Below are positions 8,801 to 18,960 of a DNA stretch of 35,022 bases, piece by piece. Position 1 is the stretch's first letter. Each line of letters starts with the position of its first letter. The notes under the pieces were generated by a model. That model was not told the origin of the DNA, did no database searches, and saw only the letters and a list, made by a program, of their open reading frames with translations. Source of the stretch: Triparma columacea (Eukaryota; Sar; Bolidophyceae; Parmales; Triparmaceae); contig BRYA01000353.1 of the NCBI GenBank assembly GCA_030267965.1, positions 5,489 through 40,510 on the forward strand, given 5' to 3'. The position numbers and the translations under genes were made by a program.

Positions 8801-9823
8801 TCAAGTCGATAAGTCTAAACCACTCAAATCAACCTCGGCATCCATCATTTTCTCAAGCATGTCGACCCATATCCTCTTGGACCTGACCCCTCTCCAGTGT
8901 TTCTGTACCATCTCCACAGCCTGGATCAACTTCTGGTGCCCCTCCATCTCATCCACCACTGAGTGTCTCCTTCCTTCAATTTTCTTTTCTTCCCGCCCCT
9001 CCTTGGGTTCCGTGTGTCGTTCCCTGTGTCCCTTCTTTTTTCTTCTTTTCCCTCCCCCCTTATGCCCGGGCACCAGTAAGTTAAGTTGGCTGCTTTCGTT
9101 CCTGAATGCGTCTATCCTAGCATTGTGTTCCACTTTGAACTTTTTTGAGTTTGGAGACAGTGGAGTCTCCTTCGCCTCCTCTTCCGCTTCCACCTCGACC
9201 TCCACCGCCACCTCCACCTCTGACTCCTTCACTTCCTCCTCCTTATCCTCCACCGGTGCCTCCGTCTGCATCTCCCCGTCAATCATTAAAACCCCCGACT
9301 TTCCCGCCCCCCCCCCCACACTTTTCTCCACCCCCACACCAACCCTATCCGCGAACTCCTTCACCACTAGTTGGCAAAGCTCTGCGAAGTTCGTCAACCT
9401 CTCCCCATCTAACTCCCCCACATTAACCCTGGCTATTTTATCTGCGTACCGCCTCATCGTTTCGTCGCTACTGCCTTCCAAACTCAATTTCTGCAACGGG
9501 TGCTGCCCTCCCTTGGCTCCCCCGCCCAACCTCCTCTTCTCCCCCTCTGGGGTCAGGAAAGTTGGAGGAGGAGGCGGGCTTAAAATTCCAATTGTCTTAC
9601 CACCTCCCTCCCCCCTAACCCCTCCTGCCCCCCCCGTTCCCTTCTTCTCCGTCCCCGCGCCCTCCCCAGTGCTCCTTGCACTCTTCGCACTCGAAAAGGT
9701 TGACGACCTTGTTCTGTTTGGGGGTGTCCTTGTCCCCCATGGGTCTCCCTTGCCTAAGGGCTGCGCCACAACTAAGCCCGGGGGTAATTTTGGTTTCTCA
9801 TTGCTTCGAGATCCCTTGCCCAT
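8801..9823 (-). CDS. Unknown charged protein with C-terminal IQ motif
   Basis: 340 codons from the ATG at 9823. I do not recognise a family. The middle looks like real protein (residues ~105-160, including MRRYADKIARVNVGELDGER and NFAELCQLVVKEF). A Glu/Val-rich acidic run follows (ESEVEVAVEVEVEAEEEAKE), then a Lys/Arg-rich basic segment (GGGKRRKKKGHRERH). Near the end VQKHWRGVRSKR fits the IQ consensus (I/V)QxxxRGxxxR exactly, suggesting calmodulin or EF-hand light-chain binding. The N-terminal ~100 residues (Arg/Ser/Thr/Pro and Gly) look less like protein. A different frame at about 9640-9760 reads NKVVNLFECEECKEHW, so the 5' gene model may be wrong (an unplaced exon or an indel at a G run). 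The long plus-strand ORF over the same DNA is a shadow. Confidence 0.6.
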   Translation of the reverse strand: MGKGSRSNEKPKLPPGLVVAQPLGKGDPWGTRTPPNRTRSSTFSSAKSARSTGEGAGTEKKGTGGAGGVRGEGGGKTIGILSPPPPPTFLTPEGEKRRLGGGAKGGQHPLQKLSLEGSSDETMRRYADKIARVNVGELDGERLTNFAELCQLVVKEFADRVGVGVEKSVGGGAGKSGVLMIDGEMQTEAPVEDKEEEVKESEVEVAVEVEVEAEEEAKETPLSPNSKKFKVEHNARIDAFRNESSQLNLLVPGHKGGGKRRKKKGHRERHTEPKEGREEKKIEGRRHSVVDEMEGHQKLIQAVEMVQKHWRGVRSKRIWVDMLEKMMDAEVDLSGLDLST

Positions 9824-10177
9824 GATATGGCCAGCAAGGTTCTCCCCCCCCCCTTCTTCCTGAGCTCTTCTGTTCTACCCTTGTTGACGTCCCTCGCCTC
9901 TCGATGTTCCACCTTCGCGTCCCTCGCGAGCTCAATGTCTCTCTCCTCCTACTCCGACGTTGGTTCGATGCCTTGTACAGCTAACTGGATTCCTTTGAGT
10001 GGCCACAAAAAAACTTCACTACATTGAGTCTGACAAGGTGAAGGGTCCCTGGCATAACAAAATATTTTGGTCCCAACCTTTCCAACCGCCGCAGAAGAAT
10101 AAAACACCCCCCCCTTGCCCCCAGGTCCTTTTCTACAATTTTCCATTCATTTAGTTTCTCTTGACACACGACGCACA
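9824..10177. other. Intergenic, with an unexplained open segment
   Basis: Mostly non-coding. On the minus strand at ~9855-9945 a short frame without an ATG reads like a helical charged protein (RDIELARDAKVEHREARDVN). It is bounded by a TAG upstream and a 10-base G run (plus-strand C run 9844-9853). It could be an exon of the neighbouring IQ-motif gene, but I could not find donor and acceptor sites in matching phase. Confidence 0.3.
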
Positions 10178-11413
10178 CTAGTTCCCCAGACCAGAATCTT
10201 CTTCCCCAAGTCCCCCTCCCCCCCCAACGCCCTCCTGCATCGAGGCTTGGGTCTTCCCCAATAAGTAAATCCCGCTCTCCTTCACGCTCCATCCACCCAC
10301 GGTTGGCACCAGTCCCATGTGTCTGGCCCTCTTTATGAGCTTAGCAACCTTCCTCTGGTCCTTTGCGCTCAGCCCAGTGACCCTCCTCGAGAGAATCTCA
10401 CCATTACCACCGACGAATTGTTGCAGGAAGTGCAGGTTCGTGTGGCGGAGCTCGCTCTTGTCGATTTTCATAGCGTCCTTCCTGTTTTTGAAGCCAGGTT
10501 TGGCGAAGTCTGTGGGGGTGGGGGGAGTATCGTTGAAGATGTACTGTGGTAGTGATTAACAGGGAGGCCGATGGATTGGTGGGTGAATTGGTAGGTGAAG
10601 TGGTGAGCGAATGGAAATAAATTGGATTGTTGGTATAGCCACCTTCCTGCAAGTCGCTTCGCTCCCTTCCTGTCACTCCACTCCTCCAGCCCCCCTCATC
10701 TCCTTCCTCGGCTTCTCTCTCACCTTCCCGTCCTTCTCCATCTTCTCGGGCTCGAAGTATTGACTTGCCAACCCAAAATCAACATCATGTCCAATTTGAT
10801 TATCCTCCTCGAATGTTGGTGACTGATCCATATGGGCCATCCACGCCTTCTCGTTCTCCCTCCCTAAATTGCGGGTGTCCTCGGGATCCTCCTCCTCCCC
10901 GTCTGGGGTGATCGGCCAGCCCTCCTCGTTCCCAAAGTCCGCGATGGTTGTCATGGCCTCGTAGTCCGCCTGGATGAGCTGAGCGAGCTGCTTGTCATTC
11001 AAGTGGGCGAACTTCTCGTCGTTGTAGTACTCGGGTATAGAGAACTCATTGCTGTCGTCCCCCCCGAAGATCGAGGGTCCCCTGGGCCCCTTGCCCTCCT
11101 TCGCATCACCATCCCCCCCCAGGCTTGCCAAGTAGTCCTTCTCCGGGTTTCTGTCAGCAGTGTATCCCCCATCAGCCTCCCCCGCGTCTCCCGCATCTTC
11201 CTCTCCCTCTTCAACCTTTAAGGTTGTGGGATCGAAGCTAACAACCTCATCAAAGTCCTCTGGAAGGAATTTTGACCCCCTGTGTTCCTCCGCTGCTGGC
11301 ACCGTTGTGTGAAAGGTCCGCACCAGTGGATAGCTACGGGGTCTCGTGCAACGAAGTCTAATGCTATATACCCTTCTTACCCCTGAGGCCAGTTGTCTTG
11401 GAAAACGAATCAT
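10178..11413 (-). CDS. Organellar (probably mitochondrial) ribosomal protein bS18 with long N-terminal extension, 2 exons
   Basis: Exons 10724-11413 and 10178-10543 join in phase 0 (donor gtgaga, acceptor ctaccacag with a taatcac branch-like site), giving 351 aa. The bS18 core is at residues ~245-300: FKNRKDAMKIDKSELRHTNL, HFLQQFVGGNGEILSRRVTG, then LSAKDQRKVAKLIKRARHMG. Bacterial S18 is only ~75 aa. The extra ~230 N-terminal residues begin with an Arg-rich, acid-free presequence (MIRFPRQLASGVRRVYSIRL, then RTFHTT), typical of mitochondrial import. The rest is very acidic (KVEEGEEDAGDAGEADGG), including a tyrosine-containing EFSIPEYYNDEKF segment. A Gly-rich tail follows the core. Its promoter abuts that of the ThrRS gene (62 bp). 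Confidence 0.88.
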
Positions 11414-11475
11414 TACACCGCGTAAAGTGAATTTGAGCCTCAGAGCCTCAGACTTTGCATAACTCTTTTAACCCA
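11414..11475. promoter_or_regulatory. 62-bp bidirectional promoter between bS18 and ThrRS genes
   Basis: Only 62 bp separate the two diverging ATG codons, so core promoter elements and both leaders must overlap it or lie in the first exons. It contains the direct repeat gagcctcagagcctcaga. No TATA box is visible. Confidence 0.6.
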
Positions 11476-14400
11476 ATGGGGAAGCCTTCTCTTAATTCTA
11501 CGTCAAAATTCGCCGTATTTGATCCTCCTGGCTTCAAGCAGCCGGCTGTGGTAGTCAAAGATGAGCCAGGTGAGCGTGACTAGACATTTTTATTTGTTCT
11601 GCACGTAATCGGTGCGTGTGATTTTCACTTTGTCAGCCTCACCTAACGCTATACCTTTCATTTGTCGATTCAGCTGCCGCCGCAACGTCGGCCAAGGCCA
11701 CCCCTGGGCGCGAGAAAGACCGCCTAACCGAGTCCACCAAGGCCTCGATGTCCGGCAATGTCAAGATCGGTGGTCCTTTCACCAAGACTCCTAATCCTGC
11801 GTGGTTGAAGGAGAGGGATGCCATCTATGCAGCTGTCAAGGAAAGGCGCGTCAAGGAGCTTGAGTCCAAGAAGGTAAGCTTTGATTGACAAGAAGCAAGC
11901 GATGGCATCGTCTTCATTACAATGTGCCCTTGACATGGAGTCACTGTTGACTTCTCATCTGACACAATTCTTCCTACTCTCTGCAGAACGAGCCCATCAC
12001 TGTTGTCATGCCGGACGGGAGTGAGAAGACTGCTTGTAAGGATGGTTCCCCTTTCCTTTCCTGGCAGACTACCCCTTACAATGTTGCCGTCGCCATCTCC
12101 CAGGGCCTCGCCGACTCCGTCGTGGTGGCGCTCATCACCTGGAAGGACAAGATAGACTACGTTGCCGACGAGGTTGGGGATGCTGCTGTCGACACTATGG
12201 CAGACGCGATGGAGGGCGAAGTTGAGGAGGTGGATACGAACGTGATGAACAAGCCTGAGCTCTGGGACATGACCCGCCCGCTCGTGGGCAACGTCTCTCG
12301 CATGGAGTTCCTCAAATTTGGTGATGAGAAGGTGAGGAGAACGATTGCGTTGCCTTTTCTTGCTGCTGCCGCTTCGCACTTCGCCGTTCTAACCTCCTTT
12401 GGCCGTGTCCCCCCCCCCCCTTTCGCAGGCAAAGATGGTCTTCTGGCACTCCTCCGCGCACATGCTTGGGGAGGCCCTCGAACACCTTTATGGAGGCTTC
12501 CTGACCATCGGCCCCCCCGTCAAGTCCGGATTCTACTACGACATGTACGTTGGGGAGAACGTCCTCACCGAGGACGACTACAAAAAAATTGACACTGAGG
12601 TCACCAAGAACGTCATTAAGAAGAAGCAAAAGTTCGAGAGGATGGTCGTCACCAAACAGGAGGCCATGGAGATGTTCAAGTACAACCCTTTCAAGTCCGA
12701 AATAATCCGCACCAAGGTCCCAGACAACACTCGTACCACTGTCTACAGATGCGGCGACCTCATTGATCTTTGCCGCGGGCCTCACGTCCGCCACACTGGT
12801 CAGGTCAAATCGATGAAGTGCATTAACCACTCCGCGACGCAGTGGCTTGCGAAGGAGGGCAACGATCAGCTACAGCGCATGTACGGAGTTTCCTTCCCTG
12901 ACAAGGCCATGATGAAGGTTTGGGAGGAGAACAGGCAGAAGGCCAAGGAGAGGGACCACAGGTTGATTGGAGAGAAGCAGAAGCTGGTGAGTAATCTCTG
13001 TCCTCAAACTACCGACACACACACCCCATCGATCGCGAATAAGCACACCAATGACGAAACAAATTCCCTTGCGCAGGGGTATTGAACGCCCTTGGATAAC
13101 TCTCCCTGCATTTTTGGGCTCTCGGGCCACGCGGGAGGGGAACTCGGATAATGATATACAAAACTAATCTTCTCACTGAGGTGTGCTCGCCGATCCATCA
13201 TCCCCCTCAACTTCCTGTTCCCTTCCCGCCCTCCCACTTTTCTAACTCACTCCCCCCCCTTCCCCAGTTCTTCTTCCACGATCTCTCCCCCGGCTCGTGC
13301 TTCTTCCTCCCCCACGGAGCCCGAATCTACAACAAGCTAATCGGCTTCATCAAGGACGAGGTGAGAATTCGCAAAAGATATTGTTGTATTGTTTCAGCGT
13401 AACCCTAATAGCTCTTCTCAACCACCAACACGATCACTCGACCCTTCCTTCCTCGTCGCCGCTCTTCTTCCCTGCAGTACTGGAAGCGCGGATATGACGA
13501 GGTCGTCACCCCCAATGTCTTCAATCTTGACCTTTGGCACAAGTCCGGCCACGCCATGCACTACAGGGACGCTATGTTCATCTTTGACGTTGAGGGGAAG
13601 GAGTGGGGCATGAAGCCAATGAACTGCCCCGGTCATTGCTTGCTTTTCGGGAGCACTGTGAGGTCGTGGAGGGACCTTCCTATGCGCCTGGCCGACTTCG
13701 GCGTCCTTCACCGCAACGAGCTCTCTGGTGCGCTCACTGGGCTCACCCGCGTTCGGCGGTTTCAGCAGGACGATGCCCATATTTACTGCAGAGAGGAACA
13801 GATCGAGGAGGAGGTCCTGGCTGCTCTTGACTTCATGAAGTACGTGTACGATATTTTCGGTATGTCTTACAAGTTAGAATTATCCACCCGCCCGGCCAAG
13901 GCCTTGGGCGAGATCGCCGTTTGGGACCGTGCCGAGAAGGCTTTGGCCAACGCCATGGACACATTCGCGGGGAAGGGGAACTGGAGGGAGAACCCCGGAG
14001 ATGGGGCCTTCTACGGGCCTAAGATTGACATTAAGGTCTCTGACAGCATGGACCGCATCCACCAGTGCGCCACCATCCAGCTTGACTTCCAGCTCCCCAT
14101 CAGGTTCGACCTAAAGTACAAGAGCGACAAGACGGTGGATGGGGCCGATGCGGACGGTGCTGCTGCCGCCTCTGCTTCTGCCGACAACAAGGATAAGCCC
14201 AAGGCCGGCTTTGAGCGGCCTGTGATGGTTCACAGGGCAATGCTGGGCTCGGTGGAGAGGATGTTTGCTGTCCTCTGCGAGCACTATGGGGGAAAGTGGC
14301 CCCTTTGGCTCTCCCCCAGGCAGGTCATGGTCGTCCCGGTGCACTCGGACCAGTTCGAGTACGGTGAGTCGATCGTGAAGAACCTGCACGATCTCGGCTT

Positions 14401-14611
14401 CTACGCTGAGGTCGACACCTCCAAGGCCACGTTCCAGAAGAAGGTTAGAAACGCCCAAGTAGACCAGTGGAACTTGCAGCTCATCATAGGCAAGGCAGAG
14501 ATGGCCAACGGAACTGTCAACATCAGGACGAGGGACAACAAGCAGCTTGGAGAGATGAAGCTTCAAGATTTTTACGACATGGTTGTCAAGGATCGCAAGG
14601 ACCATAAGTGA
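11476..14611 (+). CDS. Threonyl-tRNA synthetase, cytosolic type, 6 exons
   Basis: Charges tRNA-Thr. Exons: 11476-11569, 11674-11873, 11987-12331, 12429-12986, 13268-13360, 13478-14611; all junctions are in phase (2424 nt, 807 aa). The TGS domain starts near residue 99 ([14 protein letters not shown]). Editing-site residues are intact: H220 and H224 ([10 protein letters not shown]), C328 and H332 (CRGPH). The zinc ligands C480, H531 and H682 are present; C480-H531 spacing (51) equals that of E. coli C334-H385, and motif 2 Arg is R509. A ~25-residue Ala/Asp-rich insert ([20 protein letters not shown]) lies before HRAMLGS. The anticodon-binding domain closes the protein ([20 protein letters not shown], then [13 protein letters not shown]). 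The N-terminus ([20 protein letters not shown]) does not look like an organelle presequence. Introns are 97-281 nt, with a long C run before exon 4. Confidence 0.97.
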
Positions 14612-14850
14612 GAAAGAGGATAAGGAGGAGAACATGGGCAAGAGGAACCGAAAGGGAGAGTGGGAGGTCTGACGGACAGCCGCAGGGTCCTGTAATTAGC
14701 GTTGGGATTTGTTTCGACAGGGTAAATACTCGACTTTTCCAATCTTAGGAACGTCCCGAGCACTCACTCCCGAAAATTAAGAAAAGGTCGGAATTACAGG
14801 GGCTGTATCTCAGGGTTTTCACTCGGTTTTCACTCAGAAGATCTAACTTG
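14612..14850. promoter_or_regulatory. Intergenic: ThrRS 3' end and membrane-protein promoter
   Basis: 239 bp between tandem genes. It contains a near-duplicated actcggttttcactcgg (14820-14834) just upstream of the ATG at 14851. No ORF is convincing. Confidence 0.4.
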
Positions 14851-17800
14851 ATGGACCAGCAGGAGGAGGACGAGGATGTGTTCTCGTTTGTCAATCCGAT
14901 GTATAAGGGAAATGAATCTCGTGCGGAGACCTCTGTAAGCAAGCGCGAGTTAGCTGTGAGGAGAGAAGATACAACAACCCCTCGGGGGGGGTTACTGCTT
15001 GGCCATTCCCCATCTACTTTGGAGAAACGACGGACGATGAGCATGGATGAAAATACGAACTCCCCGAGAATGAGCCCCACGATGCCGATGTCGTCACCCA
15101 AGGCCCTTGACGGAAGGCAAACCTCCACCTTTTCGGCAGTTGTTGAGCCCAATTCTGTTGCTGAAGAAGGAGAGGAGGACCTCGTGGGAGTGGGTGATGG
15201 ACAGCAGCAACTGGATGGAGCCGAGCATGATAACGATCAAGATTGGGTTGAGAACCAACCACAAAAAGATAAAAATGACACCGAAGAGAGTGAGGGTGAG
15301 GAAACTGCTCGCAAGAGTGGGGACGAAACTGCTCACGAGAGTGCCCAGGCGCCCGCATTTGTCCCTCCTCCTTCGGCTGTGAGACCCTCCATGATACCTC
15401 CGCCTCCGAACCTGCGTCGTGACTCTGCCCAGGCGCCCGCATTTGTCCCTCCTCCTTCGGCTGTGAGACCCTCCATGATACCTCCGCCTCTGAACCTGCG
15501 TCGTGACTCTGCTTTGCCTCCGCCTCCACGAAAAGTTTCTTTCGGGGCCTTAATGATGGAGGCGTCAGAGAGAAAATCGTCGGCACTATCTGAGGGTACA
15601 GTATCCGTCCTCTCTAAAATCGAGGAAGACGGCAATAGAAGCGACAGCGATGGCGAAGACGGCAATTCTGTGGGTGAAGAGGGAAAAGAGACCTCAAGTC
15701 AAAAAAATAAAACGGAAGAACATATCAAGTGCCACCCCTATTTCGAATACGCAGCGCTTACCATCCAAACTGCCATCGCCATGGTTTCCTGCTGGTCGTT
15801 TGTCTGCAGCTGGTTCGCTCACAGGGACGAGGATCGGGCTGGCAACGTCAAGGTGTGGAGGAATAACACCCTCTTCTACGAGAATGAGTACGCCTATACC
15901 ATGATCACCCACGAAAATTTCGTTATGACATACCTATTGTCGTCAGGGCTGCACCTCTTCTCGCTGACCCTTGGGCTGTTTATAGCCCTGCACAATCCGC
16001 GAAAGAATTGGGGGATCTCAGAGAGCCTCTCGTCGTACTTGATTTGCATTGACAGGATAATATTCGTCACGCCCTCTATCTCTGAGGGATACGTCAAGGC
16101 AAATGGATTATGGCAAGATATCGTGGTTAGTTTGATGGACGTAGGCTTCGTAATTGCCGTAATCAAACTGATCAAGAACAAGAGGAGGGAAGCGAAGATG
16201 CTCCCCGACGAAAAGTTGAGACGCCTGGTGTACTCCTCCCTTCCCCGGACGATAGGGACGTGCCTAGTATCTCTTTGTTTTCTCTTCTCAGAAACTGCGG
16301 GTTGCTTCATGCGATATAGGGGAGAAAGTCTGAAGTGCAGAGGTGAGAAGAGAAAAATGGCGGGCTTGCCCCTCCCCTGTCAGCGACTCCTCCCTCACTC
16401 ACTGCCCTGCCTACGCTCGTCGCCGCAGATAAGGTCAACAGTGGGTCCTTGTTTTCTCTCGTCTTTGTCCTCGTCGCCTTCGCGAACCTTTGCGTGTTGC
16501 CTTTCCACCCTGGGGAGTACAATATATCGCATGTTGTGAAGTTCGACTTTAGATTCAAGGAGCAGGTGCAGCTCACGTTCTTCATCGCTGCTAGCATGGT
16601 TGCTCTCTTCATCTACGCGTCGGCCCAGGAGATACAGGACCTCGTGGATTGGTTTGATCCAGAAAACAAGACCGTCGGGTCGGATTTCGCTCGAGGCATC
16701 CTCTACTCGTTTACAGCCATTCTCTTGGTCGTCACTGTGTTTTCTGGCAGCTTCGCGGATCACAGCTTGCAAGAGAATCGCGCGCACAACTGGACGGGTT
16801 ACTTTAGAGCGAAGTTCATGACGAGGAGGTCCACTGAGGTTGCCCCTATGTGGCGGTACTGCGTTGTCTTCTCTTTAGCGCTCTTGACTATTCCGTCTTA
16901 CATTCTCCTCGGAGTCGGGCTTTCAGATGCCTCCGATGATGTAAAGTACAAGATGTACTACATTGCGATAACCTGCCAGCCCCTCTACTCGTGTTTTGGT
17001 GGTTGCCTATGGTTTTCGAGGCCAAACTCAACATCGACCAGGCTGGAATATGCAGTACTTTGTTACACGTTCGTCACTGGTGTTGCTGGTAGCGTAGGGT
17101 CGAAATTGATAGGGCGGATTTGGGCTGGCCAGCTGTTTGCTGCTGTTTTCTTCTTGATCTTGGGCATTAAAATGTTCCCAGTGAATCGAAAGTACCTCAA
17201 CACCCATTCAGATGAACAAATTTCAAACCACCTCCAAGCAACCGTCGCATGCTGGGCTGCGAGTGTCCCACCATGTGTCTATCTCCTCGCAGAGACGTAC
17301 GGCTGCGTGTCCCTCTTTGACGAACTTGAGTGCGAACTGCTGTTCGTTTGCAACTACTGTGTTGTCACTCACCTTTCCGCGGGAATGATCTTCTTCTGCT
17401 CCTGTGGCTACACGTTTGCCCACCAGGACTGGGTGGACATACTTACCTTCAGGAATTGCAACGTATCTACTTTCATCAGGACTTTTGCCATCGCTTTAGC
17501 TACCGTCCTATCCTTACTAGTGTTCGGAGTCCGTCCAAAGGACTCCACCTACACCTTCACCTCCCTCGAACACGAGACCAATAACATCAAGGTAATCGGT
17601 TTCCTCCGTTACTATCTCGGTTTCTCTTGGTTCTTCCTATTCGCGTACCACCACTATCCTATCTCTGAGCTGTACCAAATAGAGGTGGCGAGGATGGAGA
17701 CGGGTATGGACAGGGTAAAGACGAAGAAGACTAGAATGAGTGTACTCCACGACTCCTTAGAAGCCAAGCTCCAGCAATTGGTGGTCGCGGCTGAAGACAA

Positions 17801-18960
17801 GATTACGATATCCTCCGCATACAAGAAAATGACAATCTTCATGATTGTCCTTCCTTCGTTTGGTACTCTGATAAGCATTGTGTTCCTTCGGCTGGACGAG
17901 ACCTACCAGATGAAGGCTGCGGTCGCCGCTTACTCTTTCGCGATCTTCATGCCGGCATCGTTGATGTATTCGGTTGTGTTCCTATTCTCCAACCTGGACA
18001 AGGTTACCCCGCCCGTGACGTACCGCGTCCTTATTCACAAGGTCATCCGCGTTGTCCTGATACCTTTCTTCACTTCTATCGTTAATGCGCTTTGGCGACT
18101 GGCTGAGACGGGAAAAACCAGCCCCAACGCTGTGCTCTACCCCGTCCTTTACTATACCTTTGCAAAAGTAATCGTGAACCAGCGCAACAGCATAGTGTTG
18201 AAGACGAGCGCTCCCGCCAGGAGGCAGCACCTCTACGGGGTCATATGCTCCCTCGCCGTTTCGCAGCTCCCGCCTCTGCTCTTCATGAGCAGCGAGTACA
18301 TTGCCTGCGTCTTCAGGTCCTACGAGATGAAGACCGGTGGGGCTGACGATACTGAGTACGACTTATTTTCGAGCGTCCTGGACAGTAGGTGAGGCAGCGA
18401 GTGGAGCCGAGGCAAAGCAACCCCTTCATCCCTTCCCCTTTTTTCTCTCACCCTTCCCCCCTTCCCTCTCCCCCCCCAGTCTCTGCGGGCGCATTTTCTA
18501 CGATATAACCCCCATGATGGTCTCTATAGTCTCCGGTTCCCTCCAGCGAATCTGCAGCCTCGAAAGCGGCAAGCAGAAGACCCTCGACAACGTGGTCCGC
18601 CTCAAGTTCTCCGCCGACGTCAAAACCCAGATGCTCCTCGACAGCCTGCTCGCGTTCTACGCGATATTCAGGTACGGGATGAGGTCGGAGGGGTACGCCA
18701 CGGACCAGGACTCGTGGAGCCTGCTCCTTTTCTGCGCGATGAGCATGGTGGCGGTGTGTTGCCCCATCATATTCTCGAAGGTCCGCAAGTGGTTGGCGCA
18801 CTGCTTCGGGGAACATGACCACCACGACGACCTGTTCAACGTGGAGTCGGACGTTGGTATCAGCGGGATTGGGTATGATAGCGATGAAGAGTTTGAGATG
18901 AAGGAGAGGAAGTTCGTGGACGAGGATATGGCGAGCGAGAATAAGGAAATGAAAAAATAG
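14851..18960 (+). CDS. Very large polytopic membrane protein of unknown function, 3 exons
   Basis: Exons 14851-16342, 16429-18388 and 18480-18960 (introns 86 and 91 nt, donors gtgaga and gtgagg, acceptors gccgcag and ccccccag) join in phase to 1310 aa. Residues 1 to ~298 are hydrophilic, with a 28-residue tandem repeat and proline runs; a cytosolic tail is likely. From about residue 300 to the end I count roughly 20 hydrophobic segments, for example AALTIQTAIAMVSCWSFVCS, SLFSLVFVLVAFANLCVLPF, YCVVFSLALLTIPSYILLGV and LLLFCAMSMVAVCCPIIFSK. A coiled-coil-like insert (SVLHDSLEAKLQQLVVAAED) interrupts them. No pore, transporter or receptor signature is recognisable. The protein ends with an acidic tail and TAG, followed at once by an ATG in the same frame (next entry). 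The first Met (14851) is chosen because the in-frame TTG before it is not a plausible start. Confidence 0.82.
15343..15510 (+). repeat. 84-bp tandem repeat, two copies, coding
   Basis: Units 15343-15426 and 15427-15510 differ by one visible base (ccg versus ctg near 15491). Each encodes 28 residues containing AQAPAFVPPPSAVRPSMIPP, within the hydrophilic N-terminus of the membrane protein. The near identity implies a recent duplication; copy number may vary between strains. Confidence 0.9.

Noticed and set aside
7181..8804. Similar minus-strand ORFs in the two copies of the shared element (7181-7402 and 8286-8804), suggesting a duplicated gene
   Set aside because: The similarity follows from DNA identity, including silent positions; the frames diverge at once outside the 90-bp block and show no family features.
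8694..9863. 389-codon plus-strand ORF opposite the IQ-motif gene
   Set aside because: Ser/Pro-rich low-complexity translation, complementary to the acidic and basic runs of the minus-strand protein; no motif, and the minus strand has the IQ consensus.
9950..10030. tRNA-like stretch with gttggttcgatgcc
   Set aside because: No acceptor stem or anticodon arm can be paired around it.
13081..13267. Coding continuation of ThrRS past 12986 without splicing
   Set aside because: The frame ends in a stop at about 13083 and loses the synthetase sequence; the gtgagt donor and ccccag acceptor at 13266-13267 restore it in phase.
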